Of a DNA stretch of 64,000 bases, positions 35,628 through 43,870 are shown one piece after another; positions within the stretch are counted from its first letter, which is position 1; each line of letters begins with the position of its first letter. The notes beneath the pieces were generated by a model. It was not told where the DNA came from. It worked only from the letters and a program-made list of their open reading frames with translations, and did not search any database. A program made the position numbers and the translations under genes. Source of the DNA: RPQJ01 sp963846315 (GTDB taxonomy: Bacteria > Pseudomonadota > Gammaproteobacteria > Steroidobacterales > Steroidobacteraceae); the NCBI GenBank assembly GCA_963846315.1, contig CAWJVM010000005.1:62001-126000 (forward strand), in the 5' to 3' direction.

Positions 35628-36725
35628 ATGAGTTCCAACCTGTCCCTCGCCGCCCGCGTCATCTCGGAAGGATTCCTCCCCGCGCGATCGGCGCTGCTGC
35701 AAGGCCCGCGCGAGCCCGTGGCCGGTCCCGTGGCCCTCGACCGGATACGGGGCATGTTGCTGGGTCACGCGGTCGGCGACGCGCTGGGCAACACCAGCGA
35801 AAGCCTGTCGGCACCGGACCGCGCAGCCCGTTACGGCGAGATCCGCGACTACCTGCCGAACAGCCGGTCGGCAGGACATCGCGTGGGACTGCCGTCGGAC
35901 GACAGCCAGCTTGCCTTCTGGACGCTGGAAAGCCTGCTCGAATGCGCCGGACTGGATCTCGACGACCTGGCCGCGCGTTTCGACTCGCGCGAGATCTTCG
36001 GCGTCGGCAAATCCATGCAGCAGTTCCTGAGCAATCGCGCACAGGGCACGGCCGCCTGGTACCGCAGTGGCGCCGAGAGTGCCGGCAACGGTGCCCTCAT
36101 GCGCATTGCACCCCTCGTGCTGCTGCACCCACACGGCACCAGCGCCGCCCTCTGGCTCGACGTCGCGCTGGCCTCGATCATTACGCACCGCGACGCGAGT
36201 TCCGTCGCCTCGTGCGTGGCGTACGCAGACCTGCTCGCGCGCCTGCTGCGATTACCTGCGCCGCCGACAGCGGACTGGATCATCGCCACGTTCCTGGGCA
36301 CCGTGCGACAGGTCTGCACCGATCAGTCGTATCGCCCGCGCGGTGGCGCGTTCGCCGCTCGCTCAGGCTCGTTCCCGGACTACCTGGAATTCGTTCTGGC
36401 CGAAGCAAGGCGTCACGACTGGAGCACGCAGGCAGCCTGCGCAGCCTGGTCGTCAGGCGCGTACCTGTTGGAGACGGTGCCGAGCATGGTGTGGATTCTG
36501 GCCCGTCACGCGCACGAGCCGGAAGAAGCGATCGTCCGCGCCGTCAACGACACGCACGACAACGATACGATTGCCGCGCTGGTCGGTGCGGCCGTCGGCG
36601 CGTTGCACGGCAAGGGTGCACTGCCCGCTGCCTGGCAGCGCGGCTTGCTCGGACGGACGACCGGGAACGATGACGGACGCGTGTTCCGGCTGATCGAGGA
36701 AGCGGTCCGCCGGAACTGGCTCTAA
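35628..36725 (+). CDS. ADP-ribosylglycohydrolase family protein
   Basis: 365 residues. All-alpha DraG/ARH fold: RIRGMLLGHAVGDALGNTSE, first metal motif PSDDSQLAFWTLESL, ESAGNGALMRIAPLVL, and the second metal motif DTHDNDTIAALVGAAVGALHG with DxDT. Such enzymes remove ADP-ribose from arginine or other residues of proteins, or from nucleic acids. A 45-residue N-terminal segment precedes the domain. No ADP-ribosyltransferase was seen nearby. The start ATG at 35628 fits; upstream sequence in frame looks non-coding. Confidence 0.9.
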   Translation: MSSNLSLAARVISEGFLPARSALLQGPREPVAGPVALDRIRGMLLGHAVGDALGNTSESLSAPDRAARYGEIRDYLPNSRSAGHRVGLPSDDSQLAFWTLESLLECAGLDLDDLAARFDSREIFGVGKSMQQFLSNRAQGTAAWYRSGAESAGNGALMRIAPLVLLHPHGTSAALWLDVALASIITHRDASSVASCVAYADLLARLLRLPAPPTADWIIATFLGTVRQVCTDQSYRPRGGAFAARSGSFPDYLEFVLAEARRHDWSTQAACAAWSSGAYLLETVPSMVWILARHAHEPEEAIVRAVNDTHDNDTIAALVGAAVGALHGKGALPAAWQRGLLGRTTGNDDGRVFRLIEEAVRRNWL

Positions 36726-36795
36726 AAGCGGAAGACTGCGACGCCGCCTCGGGATTCGGGTGTAGGATGGAATCGTTCATCCCGGGGGATACGAC

Positions 36796-38316
36796 ATGAT
36801 CTATGCTGCACCCGGCGCCGCTGGCGCCAAGCTCAGCTTCAAGCCGCATTACGACAATTTCATCGGGGGCAAATGGATCGCCCCGGTGAAGGGCCAGTAT
36901 TTCGACGTCTATACACCCATCAGCGGCAAGGTCTTCACCAAGGCCGCGCGCTCCACGGCCGAAGACATCGAACTCGCGCTCGACGCCGCGCACGCCGCGG
37001 CTGACAGGTGGGGCAAGACGCCACCTGCCGAGCGCGCCAACGTACTGCTGAAGATCGCCGACCGGATCGAAGCCAATCTCGAGTTGCTCGCCTACGCCGA
37101 GACCGTGGACAACGGTAAGCCGATCCGCGAGACGCTCAACGCCGACATTCCGCTCACGGCCGATCACTTCCGTTATTTCGCTGGCTGCGTGCGGGCACAG
37201 GAAGGCAGCATCAGCGAAATCGACGAGACCACGGTCGCGTATCACCTGCACGAACCGCTCGGCGTCGTCGGCCAGATCATTCCGTGGAATTTCCCGATCC
37301 TGATGGCTGCGTGGAAGCTGGCTCCTGCCCTCGGGGCGGGTAACTGCGTCGTGCTGAAGCCCGCCGAATCCACCCCGATCAGCATCCTGATTCTCGCGGG
37401 CCTGATCGCCGACGTCGTGCCGCCCGGGGTGCTCAACATCGTCAACGGTTACGGTCGCGAAGCCGGCATGCCGCTCGCCACCAGCAAACGCATCGCCAAG
37501 ATCGCGTTCACAGGGTCCACCACCACCGGTCGCGTGATCGCGCAGGCCGCGGCCAACAATCTGATTCCAGCCACGCTGGAACTCGGTGGCAAGTCGCCCA
37601 ACGTCTTCTTCGCCGACGTCATGGACAAGGACGACTCGTTCCTCGACAAGGCGATCGAAGGCCTCGTGCTGTTCGCCTTCAACCAGGGTGAGGTGTGCAC
37701 CTGCCCGAGCCGCGCGCTGATCCAGGAAAGCATCTACGACAAGTTCATGGAGCGCGTACTGCAGCGCGTGGCCGCGATCAAGATGGGTGACCCGCTCGAC
37801 ACCGACACCATGATGGGTGCACAGGCGTCGAAGGAGCAACTCACGAAAATCCTGTCGTACCTCGACCTCGGCAAGCAGGAAGGCGCGCAGGTGCTGATCG
37901 GTGGCGCGCAGGCAAAGCTCGGCGCCGGACTCGAGGGCGGCTACTACGTGCAGCCCACACTGTTCAAGGGCCACAACAAGATGCGCATCTTCCAGGAGGA
38001 AATCTTCGGCCCGGTGCTGGCCGTGACCACCTTCAAGGACGAGGCCGAAGCGCTTGCCGTGGCCAATGACACGCTCTACGGCCTCGGCGCCGGTGTATGG
38101 AGTCGCAACGGCAACGTAGCCTATCGCATGGGTCGCGCCATCAAGGCTGGCCGGGTGTGGACCAACTGCTACCACGCCTACCCTGCGCATGCGGCGTTCG
38201 GCGGCTATAAGGAATCGGGTATCGGTCGCGAAACCCACAAGATGATGCTCGATCACTACCAGCAGACGAAGAACCTGCTGGTCAGCTACAGCGAAAGCAA
38301 GCTCGGCTTTTTCTAA
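36796..38316 (+). CDS. NAD-dependent acetaldehyde-type dehydrogenase (ExaC/AldB/AcoD group)
   Basis: 506 residues. Aldehyde to acid oxidation. Conserved YDNFIGGKWIAPVKGQYFD, IPWNFPILMAAWKLAPAL, catalytic Glu in LELGGKSPN, and Cys in FNQGEVCTCPSRALIQ, the CTCPSR form typical of the ExaC/AldB acetaldehyde dehydrogenases. The C-terminus is HMMLDHYQQTKN-like. A DUF779 gene follows 3 nt later, the usual partner of this subgroup. Confidence 0.94.
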   Translation: MIYAAPGAAGAKLSFKPHYDNFIGGKWIAPVKGQYFDVYTPISGKVFTKAARSTAEDIELALDAAHAAADRWGKTPPAERANVLLKIADRIEANLELLAYAETVDNGKPIRETLNADIPLTADHFRYFAGCVRAQEGSISEIDETTVAYHLHEPLGVVGQIIPWNFPILMAAWKLAPALGAGNCVVLKPAESTPISILILAGLIADVVPPGVLNIVNGYGREAGMPLATSKRIAKIAFTGSTTTGRVIAQAAANNLIPATLELGGKSPNVFFADVMDKDDSFLDKAIEGLVLFAFNQGEVCTCPSRALIQESIYDKFMERVLQRVAAIKMGDPLDTDTMMGAQASKEQLTKILSYLDLGKQEGAQVLIGGAQAKLGAGLEGGYYVQPTLFKGHNKMRIFQEEIFGPVLAVTTFKDEAEALAVANDTLYGLGAGVWSRNGNVAYRMGRAIKAGRVWTNCYHAYPAHAAFGGYKESGIGRETHKMMLDHYQQTKNLLVSYSESKLGFF

Positions 38317-38318
38317 GC

Positions 38319-38705
38319 GTGGTCGAGAAGGTCATCGCCACGGCAGCGGCCGTCGAGTTGATCGACCTGCTGAAGTCGAAGCACGGCCCCGGACTGATGT
38401 TTCACCAGTCCGGCGGCTGTTGCGACAACAGCGCGGCCAACTGCTACCTGCTGGGCGAACTCACGATTGGCGCGGGTGACGTGTACCTGGGCGACATCGG
38501 CGGCTGCCCGTTCTACATCGGCAAGGCGCAGTACGAGTACTGGCGCCATACGCAACTGATCATCGACGTGATCGAGGGCCACGGCGGGACGTTTTCACTC
38601 GAAGGCCCGGAAGGCAAGGCGTTTCATACCCGTTCGCGCGTGTTCAGCGCGGCGGAGATGGCAGAACTCGATGCAGCCGGCGATACCCGCAATCCTGCCG
38701 GATGA
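38319..38705 (+). CDS. DUF779 protein, aldehyde dehydrogenase partner
   Basis: 128 residues from a GTG start. Family signature: LMFHQSGGCCDNSAANCYL, GDVYLGDIGGCPFYIGKAQYEYWRHTQL, and GTFSLEGPEGKAFHTRSRVF. DUF779 genes almost always follow acetaldehyde dehydrogenases; the biochemical role is not established. The Cys pair and other cysteines suggest metal or redox chemistry, as inference. Confidence 0.92.
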   Translation: MVEKVIATAAAVELIDLLKSKHGPGLMFHQSGGCCDNSAANCYLLGELTIGAGDVYLGDIGGCPFYIGKAQYEYWRHTQLIIDVIEGHGGTFSLEGPEGKAFHTRSRVFSAAEMAELDAAGDTRNPAG

Positions 38706-38744
38706 ACAGGGTCTTTTGGCGCTGTCTTGCAAAGTCACGAGGCA

Positions 38745-39176
38745 CTACGGATCGTTCGAACGAAGTGCCAGCACGATGCACCAGATCCCGAATGCACCAA
38801 GGGACAGCATGACCTGGTAGTCGAGGAAGGTCGGCCGGCGCGCCGAGAAGACGACAGCAGCCATCAGCGCAGTCATGCAGGCCAGTCCCGCGCCGATGAC
38901 GAACCAGGCCGGCCGGGAAAAGAGCGACTGCCGGCCATGGCCTGGTTGGAATGTGAGGCGAAAACCGGCCTGCCAGCAGATCCCGCACAGCGTCAGCAGG
39001 ATGAGGGCGAAAACGAGCGTTGAACTCGTGAAAGTCCGTCGGCTTGCCGCGTGCGCGACAAAATCGAAAATCCCGCGGCCAAGCACTGCGGTGAGGCTGG
39101 TCGCCGCAACCAGCAGGGTGACGCCAGCGACACGCATCCACACGGACGCGACCGGTGCAAGGTACGGGTTGGTCAA
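38745..39176 (-). CDS. Small four-helix membrane protein, unknown
   Basis: 143 residues from a TTG start (GAGG 6 nt upstream); ATG at 39137 is an alternative. Four hydrophobic segments at about 15-35, 50-70, 85-108 and 116-137, with Arg/His-rich loops between (HAASRRTF, SARRPTF). I recognise no family. It is last of four small minus-strand genes with 47-70 nt gaps, possibly one transcript. Confidence 0.65.
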   Translation of the reverse strand: MTNPYLAPVASVWMRVAGVTLLVAATSLTAVLGRGIFDFVAHAASRRTFTSSTLVFALILLTLCGICWQAGFRLTFQPGHGRQSLFSRPAWFVIGAGLACMTALMAAVVFSARRPTFLDYQVMLSLGAFGIWCIVLALRSNDP

Positions 39177-39223
39177 GTCGGCCTCAACTCGTCCTCAATC
39201 TGGATCCGCTCCGGCAGCCACCG

Positions 39224-39385
39224 TCATTGCAGGTTCTGATCGAACCAACGGTTGCCGGCATACAGCCCGACGCCGGACGCCACCGCTCCCAGCACCACAG
39301 CCGTGCCAAGCCCCACCTTGGCGCCGAGCCACCAGCCCGCGGATCCCGCGAGGAAAGCGCCCATCCAGCCGATCACTGCGCGCAC
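39224..39385 (-). CDS. Small glycine-rich membrane peptide (53 aa), unknown
   Basis: A short frame: GTG start with AGGAA 9 nt upstream, reading VRAVIGWMGAFLAGSAGWW, then LGAKVGLGTAVVLGAVASG, VGLYAGNRWFDQNLQ. One or two hydrophobic spans with GxxxG spacing, as in glycine-zipper proteins. The frame is open further upstream to 39425 but has no better start. It lies 54 nt after the DUF2845 gene and 47 nt before the four-helix protein. No family recognised. Confidence 0.5.
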   Translation of the reverse strand: MRAVIGWMGAFLAGSAGWWLGAKVGLGTAVVLGAVASGVGLYAGNRWFDQNLQ

Positions 39386-39439
39386 GTCAGGCAGTTCCTG
39401 CAGTTCGAGGTGATCCGGGTGAACGGCAACGCGCCACTT

Positions 39440-39733
39440 TCATTCGATTGACTTGAGCACGTCCTGGTCGAACACGAGCACGCGGGTCGCGCCATAGGAT
39501 TCGTACGTCCAGCGATACGTCGTGGTCTCGCCGACGACCTGGTTGCCGCTGCGCACCGGCATCTTTTCCTCAACCTTCGACGTCGGAGGCCCGCAGTGCT
39601 GCAAAACCTCGGCCTGCGACATGCCGGTCATGACGAGTTTGCTGCCGCAACGAAAGCTGTCTTCGGCAACCGCCGGCGTGACGACGGCGAGGCACGCCAT
39701 CAACGCCAGCAGACAACCCGTGATTCCTTGCAT
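39440..39733 (-). CDS. DUF2845 secreted protein
   Basis: 97 residues; AGGAG 8 nt before the ATG selects this start over M at 39787. Signal peptide (CLLALMACLAVVTPAVA), then FRCGSKLVMTGMSQAEVLQHCGPPT, RWTYESYG and RVLVFDQDVLKSIE. The RCGS.LV.GMS..EVL..CG.P pattern with two cysteines is the DUF2845 signature. The repeat-like GMSQAEVLQHCGPP recalls BamE-type folds. Function unknown; periplasmic. Confidence 0.8.
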   Translation of the reverse strand: MQGITGCLLALMACLAVVTPAVAEDSFRCGSKLVMTGMSQAEVLQHCGPPTSKVEEKMPVRSGNQVVGETTTYRWTYESYGATRVLVFDQDVLKSIE

Positions 39734-39803
39734 GGGGCGTCTCCTGGAGGTAGTTGCGTCCATAACGGCAAGCAAGCCTGTTTGCATGGTGTAAGCCGCG
39801 ATT

Positions 39804-40166
39804 TCAGCCGCGCGGCTTCTCGAGCACGTCGATGTAGACCAATGAACTGCAGCGCGGACACGTCGCGGTGTCGATTGCCTCGAGTTCGAACCAGCGCCGG
39901 CCGCACTGGCAACGCACCATCAGGAACCATTGGCCGATGGCCCGGCCAATGGTGTGTTCGCCGACCTCGATCCCCTCCGGCAGGCTGGTGATGGCCGGCA
40001 GCCGGGCAGTGTCGGTGTCGTCGTCACCGACATCGTCATTGGTGTCGTGCCGGGGCTCGCGCAAGGAACGGAAGATCTGATCGCCCGGCAACAGGTCCGC
40101 AGCATCGTCATCATCCATCGGTGGCGATGGTTCTCGTCGTGGGTGCGATATGGAGAAGTCTTTCAT
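39804..40166 (-). CDS. Small zinc-ribbon-like protein, unknown
   Basis: 120 residues from ATG 40166; ATG at 40118 is an alternative. The N-terminal half is acidic and low-complexity (MDDDDAADLLPGD, DDVGDDDTDT). The C-terminal half carries CQCGRRWFELEA with CPRCSSLVYID 15 residues later, a CxC/CxxC metal ribbon. No family recognised. First of four small minus-strand genes. Confidence 0.6.
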   Translation of the reverse strand: MKDFSISHPRREPSPPMDDDDAADLLPGDQIFRSLREPRHDTNDDVGDDDTDTARLPAITSLPEGIEVGEHTIGRAIGQWFLMVRCQCGRRWFELEAIDTATCPRCSSLVYIDVLEKPRG

Positions 40167-40429
40167 GGGAATCTGCCCCGACCATCCTTGCGCGCGTGGC
40201 ACGGTTCGTCCGCCCCTGCCCGCAGCGGTGACCGCAGGGGCCCTCCGCGAGTGGGGCGGCGGTTCGACCCTATCATTACAGGATTTCGGCCCAGTCGCCA
40301 AACCCACGGTCTCCAGCCACGCCCTGCGGCCCTGAATAGCGGCAAACGGCGGCAACCGGCCACTGCCCACCCGCCAACCGAAGCGATGCGTGGTACGGGT
40401 CCCGGCAGCCTACCGTTAGACTGCGGCGC

Positions 40430-41629
40430 ATGAAAAAGTACCTGCTCGGGCTGTTGGTCACGGTCGCCATCCTCCTTGCCGCCGGCGTCGGCTTTTTGTG
40501 GTTCGGCCCGGTCGAGGTCGGCAACAAGAAAGTCCTGCTCGACTTCATGCTGGGGCGCGGGATTCAACCGCCGACGTCCGCGCAGGCAGCCGCGCAATTG
40601 GTCGTGGCCGACGGCTTCCGGCTCGAGGTGTATTCCACGGACGTGCCCCTCGCCCGCTGGCCCCTGGTGACTGCGGCCGGCGACCTCATCGTGGCCCGCA
40701 CGCGAGCTGACGAAATCGTCCTGCTCGAGCGCGACATCAATGGCGACGGCAAGCCCGACGCCGTGCGCAAACTGCTCGGCGGTCTCAATCACCCGCACGG
40801 TCTCGCCTTGCACGACGGCTGGCTCTACGTGGCTGAATCGACTGGCATCGGGCGGATCCGGTTCGACGAAGCATCGGGACAGGAATCTGGCGACTTCGAG
40901 CGCATCGTCGATGACTTTTCGAGCGACGGCTTCCACACGACGAAGACCATCACTTTCGGCCCCGACGGTTGGCTCTATGTCTCGCAGGGTTCGTCGTGCA
41001 ATGCCTGCCTCGAACAGGACGAGCGCCGCGCGACGATCATGCGCATGCAGCCGGACGGCAGCCAGCGCGAGATCTACGCGACCGGCTTGCGCAACAGCGT
41101 GGGGCTGGACTGGGCGCCCTGGGACGACGCGCTGTACGCGACCGAAAATGGCCGCGACCTGCTGGGCGACGACATTCCGCCCGACGAACTCAACCGCATC
41201 GAACAGCACGGGTTCTATGGCTGGCCGTTCGTCCATGGCGTGGACCTCATCGATCCCGACCTGGGCGCCGGCCATGAAGTCGAGGTCGCGCGCGGCATTC
41301 CACCCGTGCACGAATTCCGCGCTCACAACGCGCCGCTTGGGATAGCGTTCCTGCACGACACCAACCTTCCGGCAGGCTATGCACGCACGGCACTCGTCGC
41401 ACTGCATGGCTCGTGGAACCGCAGCAAACCCGATGGTTACAAGGTGGTCGCCCTCGACTGGCAGCCGGATGGACGCATCGTCGAGCGCGATTTCCTGACG
41501 GGGTTCCTCGGCAAGGACAACGTGCTCGGGCGGCCCGCCGGCATTGCGCAAGGTTCCGACGGTGCCATTTTCATCACCGACGACTACGCCGGCGTGATCT
41601 ACCGGGTCGTGCCTGCGACTGCGCCCTGA
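40430..41629 (+). CDS. PQQ-dependent sugar-dehydrogenase-type beta-propeller
   Basis: 399 residues. N-terminal signal anchor (LLGLLVTVAILLAAGVGFLWF), then a six-bladed propeller: LLGGLNHPHGLALHDGWLYV, KTITFGPDGWLYVSQGSSCN, TGLRNSVGLDWAPWDDALYATENGRD and LPAGYARTALVALHGSWNRS. These are features of the soluble glucose/sorbosone dehydrogenase family (GSDH), periplasmic. No pqq genes are in the window, so PQQ use is inferred. The 3' end overlaps the next gene by 31 nt, tail to tail. Confidence 0.87.
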   Translation: MKKYLLGLLVTVAILLAAGVGFLWFGPVEVGNKKVLLDFMLGRGIQPPTSAQAAAQLVVADGFRLEVYSTDVPLARWPLVTAAGDLIVARTRADEIVLLERDINGDGKPDAVRKLLGGLNHPHGLALHDGWLYVAESTGIGRIRFDEASGQESGDFERIVDDFSSDGFHTTKTITFGPDGWLYVSQGSSCNACLEQDERRATIMRMQPDGSQREIYATGLRNSVGLDWAPWDDALYATENGRDLLGDDIPPDELNRIEQHGFYGWPFVHGVDLIDPDLGAGHEVEVARGIPPVHEFRAHNAPLGIAFLHDTNLPAGYARTALVALHGSWNRSKPDGYKVVALDWQPDGRIVERDFLTGFLGKDNVLGRPAGIAQGSDGAIFITDDYAGVIYRVVPATAP

Positions 41630-42594
41630 ACGGGGCTCGCGAGCGACTGATCGATGAATGCCTGCCAGGTCGGATTGGGCTGCCACACCGTACGCAGCGG
41701 ATGCAGCGCGGCTTCGTGCCCTTCGCCGAGGCGCAGCCGGCGGTACAGGTAGACGAACGCCGAAACGCGGAAGTTCATGGCGCAATGGACCCAGACCCTG
41801 CGCCCGCCGAATGCGTCCATTACGCCGAAGAACTCTTGCAGGTGCCTGGGCTCGGGCTTTTCCCATGGCACGGGGATCTGCACGAAGGCCATGCCCTGCC
41901 CCGTCACGGCCTCGGCTTCGCCGGGCAACGCGTTCGACGCGGTCGGCAAGGCCAGGTTGACGACGGCTTCGATGCCGAATTGCGGCAGACGCTGGATGTC
42001 GCCCGACGAGAGCTGGCCCGAGGTCCACAGGCTGTCGAACACGGGGCGGGCATTCGGCGCATCGAACTCGTAGGCACGTGTCGTGCCGAACAACCGCACC
42101 TCCTCGCTGCTCCCGGCAAGGCGCACGGTGCCCTCCAGCTGCAGCCCGATCCGCTCGAGCAGCCGGCCCGAAGCAACGTTGTCGAGGCTCGTGATGGCAA
42201 TGACACGGGGCAGGCGATGGCGTTCGCGCGCGTACCGAAGCGTGGCCTCGGCCGCCTCTCGCGCGTACCCCTGCCTCCAGTGTTCGGGCAGGAAGGCAAA
42301 GCCGATGTCGACGTCTGGCAGCGTGTCGCGCTTGATCAGGCCGCACAGGCCGAGCGGCAGCGCGTCGCTGCGGCGCTCGACCACGAACAAGCCGAAGCCA
42401 TGCTTGGAGTAGAGACGCTGCGGGCCCTCGGCAATGTAGCGACGCGCGCCGTCGAGATCGTGCACGCCACGGTCGCCGATGAACCGCAGCCAGGAGGGTT
42501 CGTTGACGAGGCGGAGGATGAACGATGCGTCATCCGTGTCGAGCCTGCGCAACCGCAGGCGTTCCGTTTCGATTTCGATGAGGGGGTCGGCCAT
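41599..42594 (-). CDS. GNAT acetyltransferase fused to a tyrosine-phosphatase-like domain
   Basis: 331 residues. Residues 1-170: RimJ-type GNAT (LIEIETERLRLRRLDTDDAS, HWRQGYAREAAEATLRYA, ITSLDNVASGRLLERIGL). From about 185: a DSP/PTP-like domain (NARPVFDSLWTSGQLSSGDI, GIEAVVNLALPT, HLQEFFGVMDAFGGRRVWVHC) ending in the loop HCAMNFR, C271 and R276. The spacing is C-x4-R, one shorter than the classic C-x5-R. Both halves read in one frame with no stop or start between, so the fusion is real in this sequence. Target and order of action unknown. Confidence 0.85.
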   Translation of the reverse strand: MADPLIEIETERLRLRRLDTDDASFILRLVNEPSWLRFIGDRGVHDLDGARRYIAEGPQRLYSKHGFGLFVVERRSDALPLGLCGLIKRDTLPDVDIGFAFLPEHWRQGYAREAAEATLRYARERHRLPRVIAITSLDNVASGRLLERIGLQLEGTVRLAGSSEEVRLFGTTRAYEFDAPNARPVFDSLWTSGQLSSGDIQRLPQFGIEAVVNLALPTASNALPGEAEAVTGQGMAFVQIPVPWEKPEPRHLQEFFGVMDAFGGRRVWVHCAMNFRVSAFVYLYRRLRLGEGHEAALHPLRTVWQPNPTWQAFIDQSLASPVQGAVAGTTR

Positions 42595-42713
42595 GGCCGA
42601 TTGTGCCGTGATCCAGGTGTCCTGCGTAGGGGTGCGGAGGGACCATGGCTTACAATGGCCGCCAACGGAATTCGGCGGCATTCACCGACCGCACCCGAGG
42701 CTGCAGCGACCCG

Positions 42714-43076
42714 ATGAGCCCCAATCGTCTCGTCTTCTCTACCGGCGCTGGGCGCCTGTGCCCGGAATGCACACGCCCACTGGCCGAGTGCCGCTGCAAA
42801 CGCAGCAAGGCGGCGCAACCGGTCGTGGCGCCGGGCGACGGCATCGTGCGCGTCAGCCGCGAGACCAAGGGCCGCAAGGGCAAGGGCGTCACGATCATCA
42901 AGGGCGTGCCGCTGGCCGGCGACGAACTCGAGGGGCTCGCCACCAGGCTGAAGAAGCGCTGCGGGTGCGGTGGCACCGTCGACGGCGGGATCATCGAAAT
43001 CCAGGGCGACCACCGCGACTTGCTGTTCGAAGAACTCGGCAAGCTCGGCTACACGGTGCGCCGGTCCGGTGGCTGA
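42714..43076 (+). CDS. yciH: SUI1/eIF1-like translation factor YciH
   Basis: 120 residues. SUI1 core: DGIVRVSRETKGRKGKGVTI, KKRCGCGGTVDGGIIEIQGD and LGKLGYTVRRSGG. The N-terminus has an extra Cys pattern, CPECTRPLAECRCKR, a possible zinc knuckle not found in E. coli YciH. YciH can act as an initiation-fidelity or inhibitory factor. ATG at 42714 agrees with the family N-terminus (NRLVFSTGAG). It overlaps rluF by 8 nt. Confidence 0.93.
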   Translation: MSPNRLVFSTGAGRLCPECTRPLAECRCKRSKAAQPVVAPGDGIVRVSRETKGRKGKGVTIIKGVPLAGDELEGLATRLKKRCGCGGTVDGGIIEIQGDHRDLLFEELGKLGYTVRRSGG

Positions 43077-43815
43077 CTCCAGCGTGCGGATCAACAAGTA
43101 CCTGAGCGAAACCGGCGTCTGTTCGCGCCGGCAGGCCGATCAATGGGTCGAGGCCGGCCGCGTCGCGGTGAATGGCGTGACGGCCGTGCTGGGCACCAAG
43201 GTCGGCGATGGCGACGAGGTAGCGCTCGACGGCCGTCCACTGAGCGTCAAACCCGAGCGGGTCTACCTTGCGTTGAACAAGCCGATCGGCGTCGAATGCA
43301 CCACCGACCGCGACGTGCCGAACAACATCGTCGATTTCGTGGCACACCGTGAGCGCGTCTTCCCCATCGGACGCCTGGACAAGGACTCTGAAGGATTGAT
43401 CCTGCTCACCAATGACGGTGACATCGTCAATCGTGTGCTGCGTGCCGAGCACGAGCACGAAAAGGAATACATCGTTGCCGTCGATCGGCCGCTGACGAGC
43501 GAATTCCTGTCCGGCATGGCCCGCGGCGTCCCGATCCTCGACACGGTGACGAACCCCTGCCGCGTGACGCAGGTCGGCCGCAATACCTTCCGCATCGTGC
43601 TGACGCAGGGCCTCAATCGCCAGATCCGCCGCATGTGCGAACACTTCGATTACACGGTGCGTCGCCTGCAGCGCGTGCGGATCATGCATATCGAGCTCGG
43701 CACGTTGCCCGTGGGTCGGTGGCGCAACCTGACGGCGATCGAGGTGAAGCCGCTGCTGGTGCCTCCGGAGCGCAAGCGATCCACGCTGTCGCTGAAGAAA
43801 GGGGTTAGGGGTTAG
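43069..43815 (+). CDS. rluF: 23S rRNA pseudouridine(2604) synthase RluF
   Basis: 248 residues from GTG (VADSSVRINKYLSETGVCSR aligns with the RluF start). S4 domain, then the RsuA-type catalytic motif IGRLDKDSEGLILLTNDGD, NDHEKEY-like HEHEKEYIVAVDRP, and QGLNRQIRRMCEHF. It lacks the long Lys-rich tail of E. coli RluF. The C-terminus SLKKGVRG and TAG stop are encoded by the start of the GGGGTTA array. It overlaps yciH by 8 nt, implying coupled translation. Confidence 0.94.
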   Translation: MADSSVRINKYLSETGVCSRRQADQWVEAGRVAVNGVTAVLGTKVGDGDEVALDGRPLSVKPERVYLALNKPIGVECTTDRDVPNNIVDFVAHRERVFPIGRLDKDSEGLILLTNDGDIVNRVLRAEHEHEKEYIVAVDRPLTSEFLSGMARGVPILDTVTNPCRVTQVGRNTFRIVLTQGLNRQIRRMCEHFDYTVRRLQRVRIMHIELGTLPVGRWRNLTAIEVKPLLVPPERKRSTLSLKKGVRG

Positions 43816-43870
43816 GGGTTAGGGGTTAGGGGTTAGGGGTTAGTTGAACCCCCTTCGCCTAACCCCTTTC
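43797..43870. repeat. Six-unit GGGGTTA array with inverted partner
   Basis: Six perfect GGGGTTA units occupy 43801-43842. The 13 bases at 43797-43809 (gaaaggggttagg) are perfectly complementary to 43858-43870. The array gives rluF its TAG stop and the right arm gives the convergent LpxB-N-like gene its TAG stop. Six G4 runs with TTA loops match a G-quadruplex pattern on the rluF sense strand. Confidence 0.9.

Noticed and set aside
40163..42346. 727-codon minus-strand frame
   Set aside because: Spans the antisense of the PQQ-type dehydrogenase and crosses into the fusion gene in another phase; low-complexity Arg/Ala.
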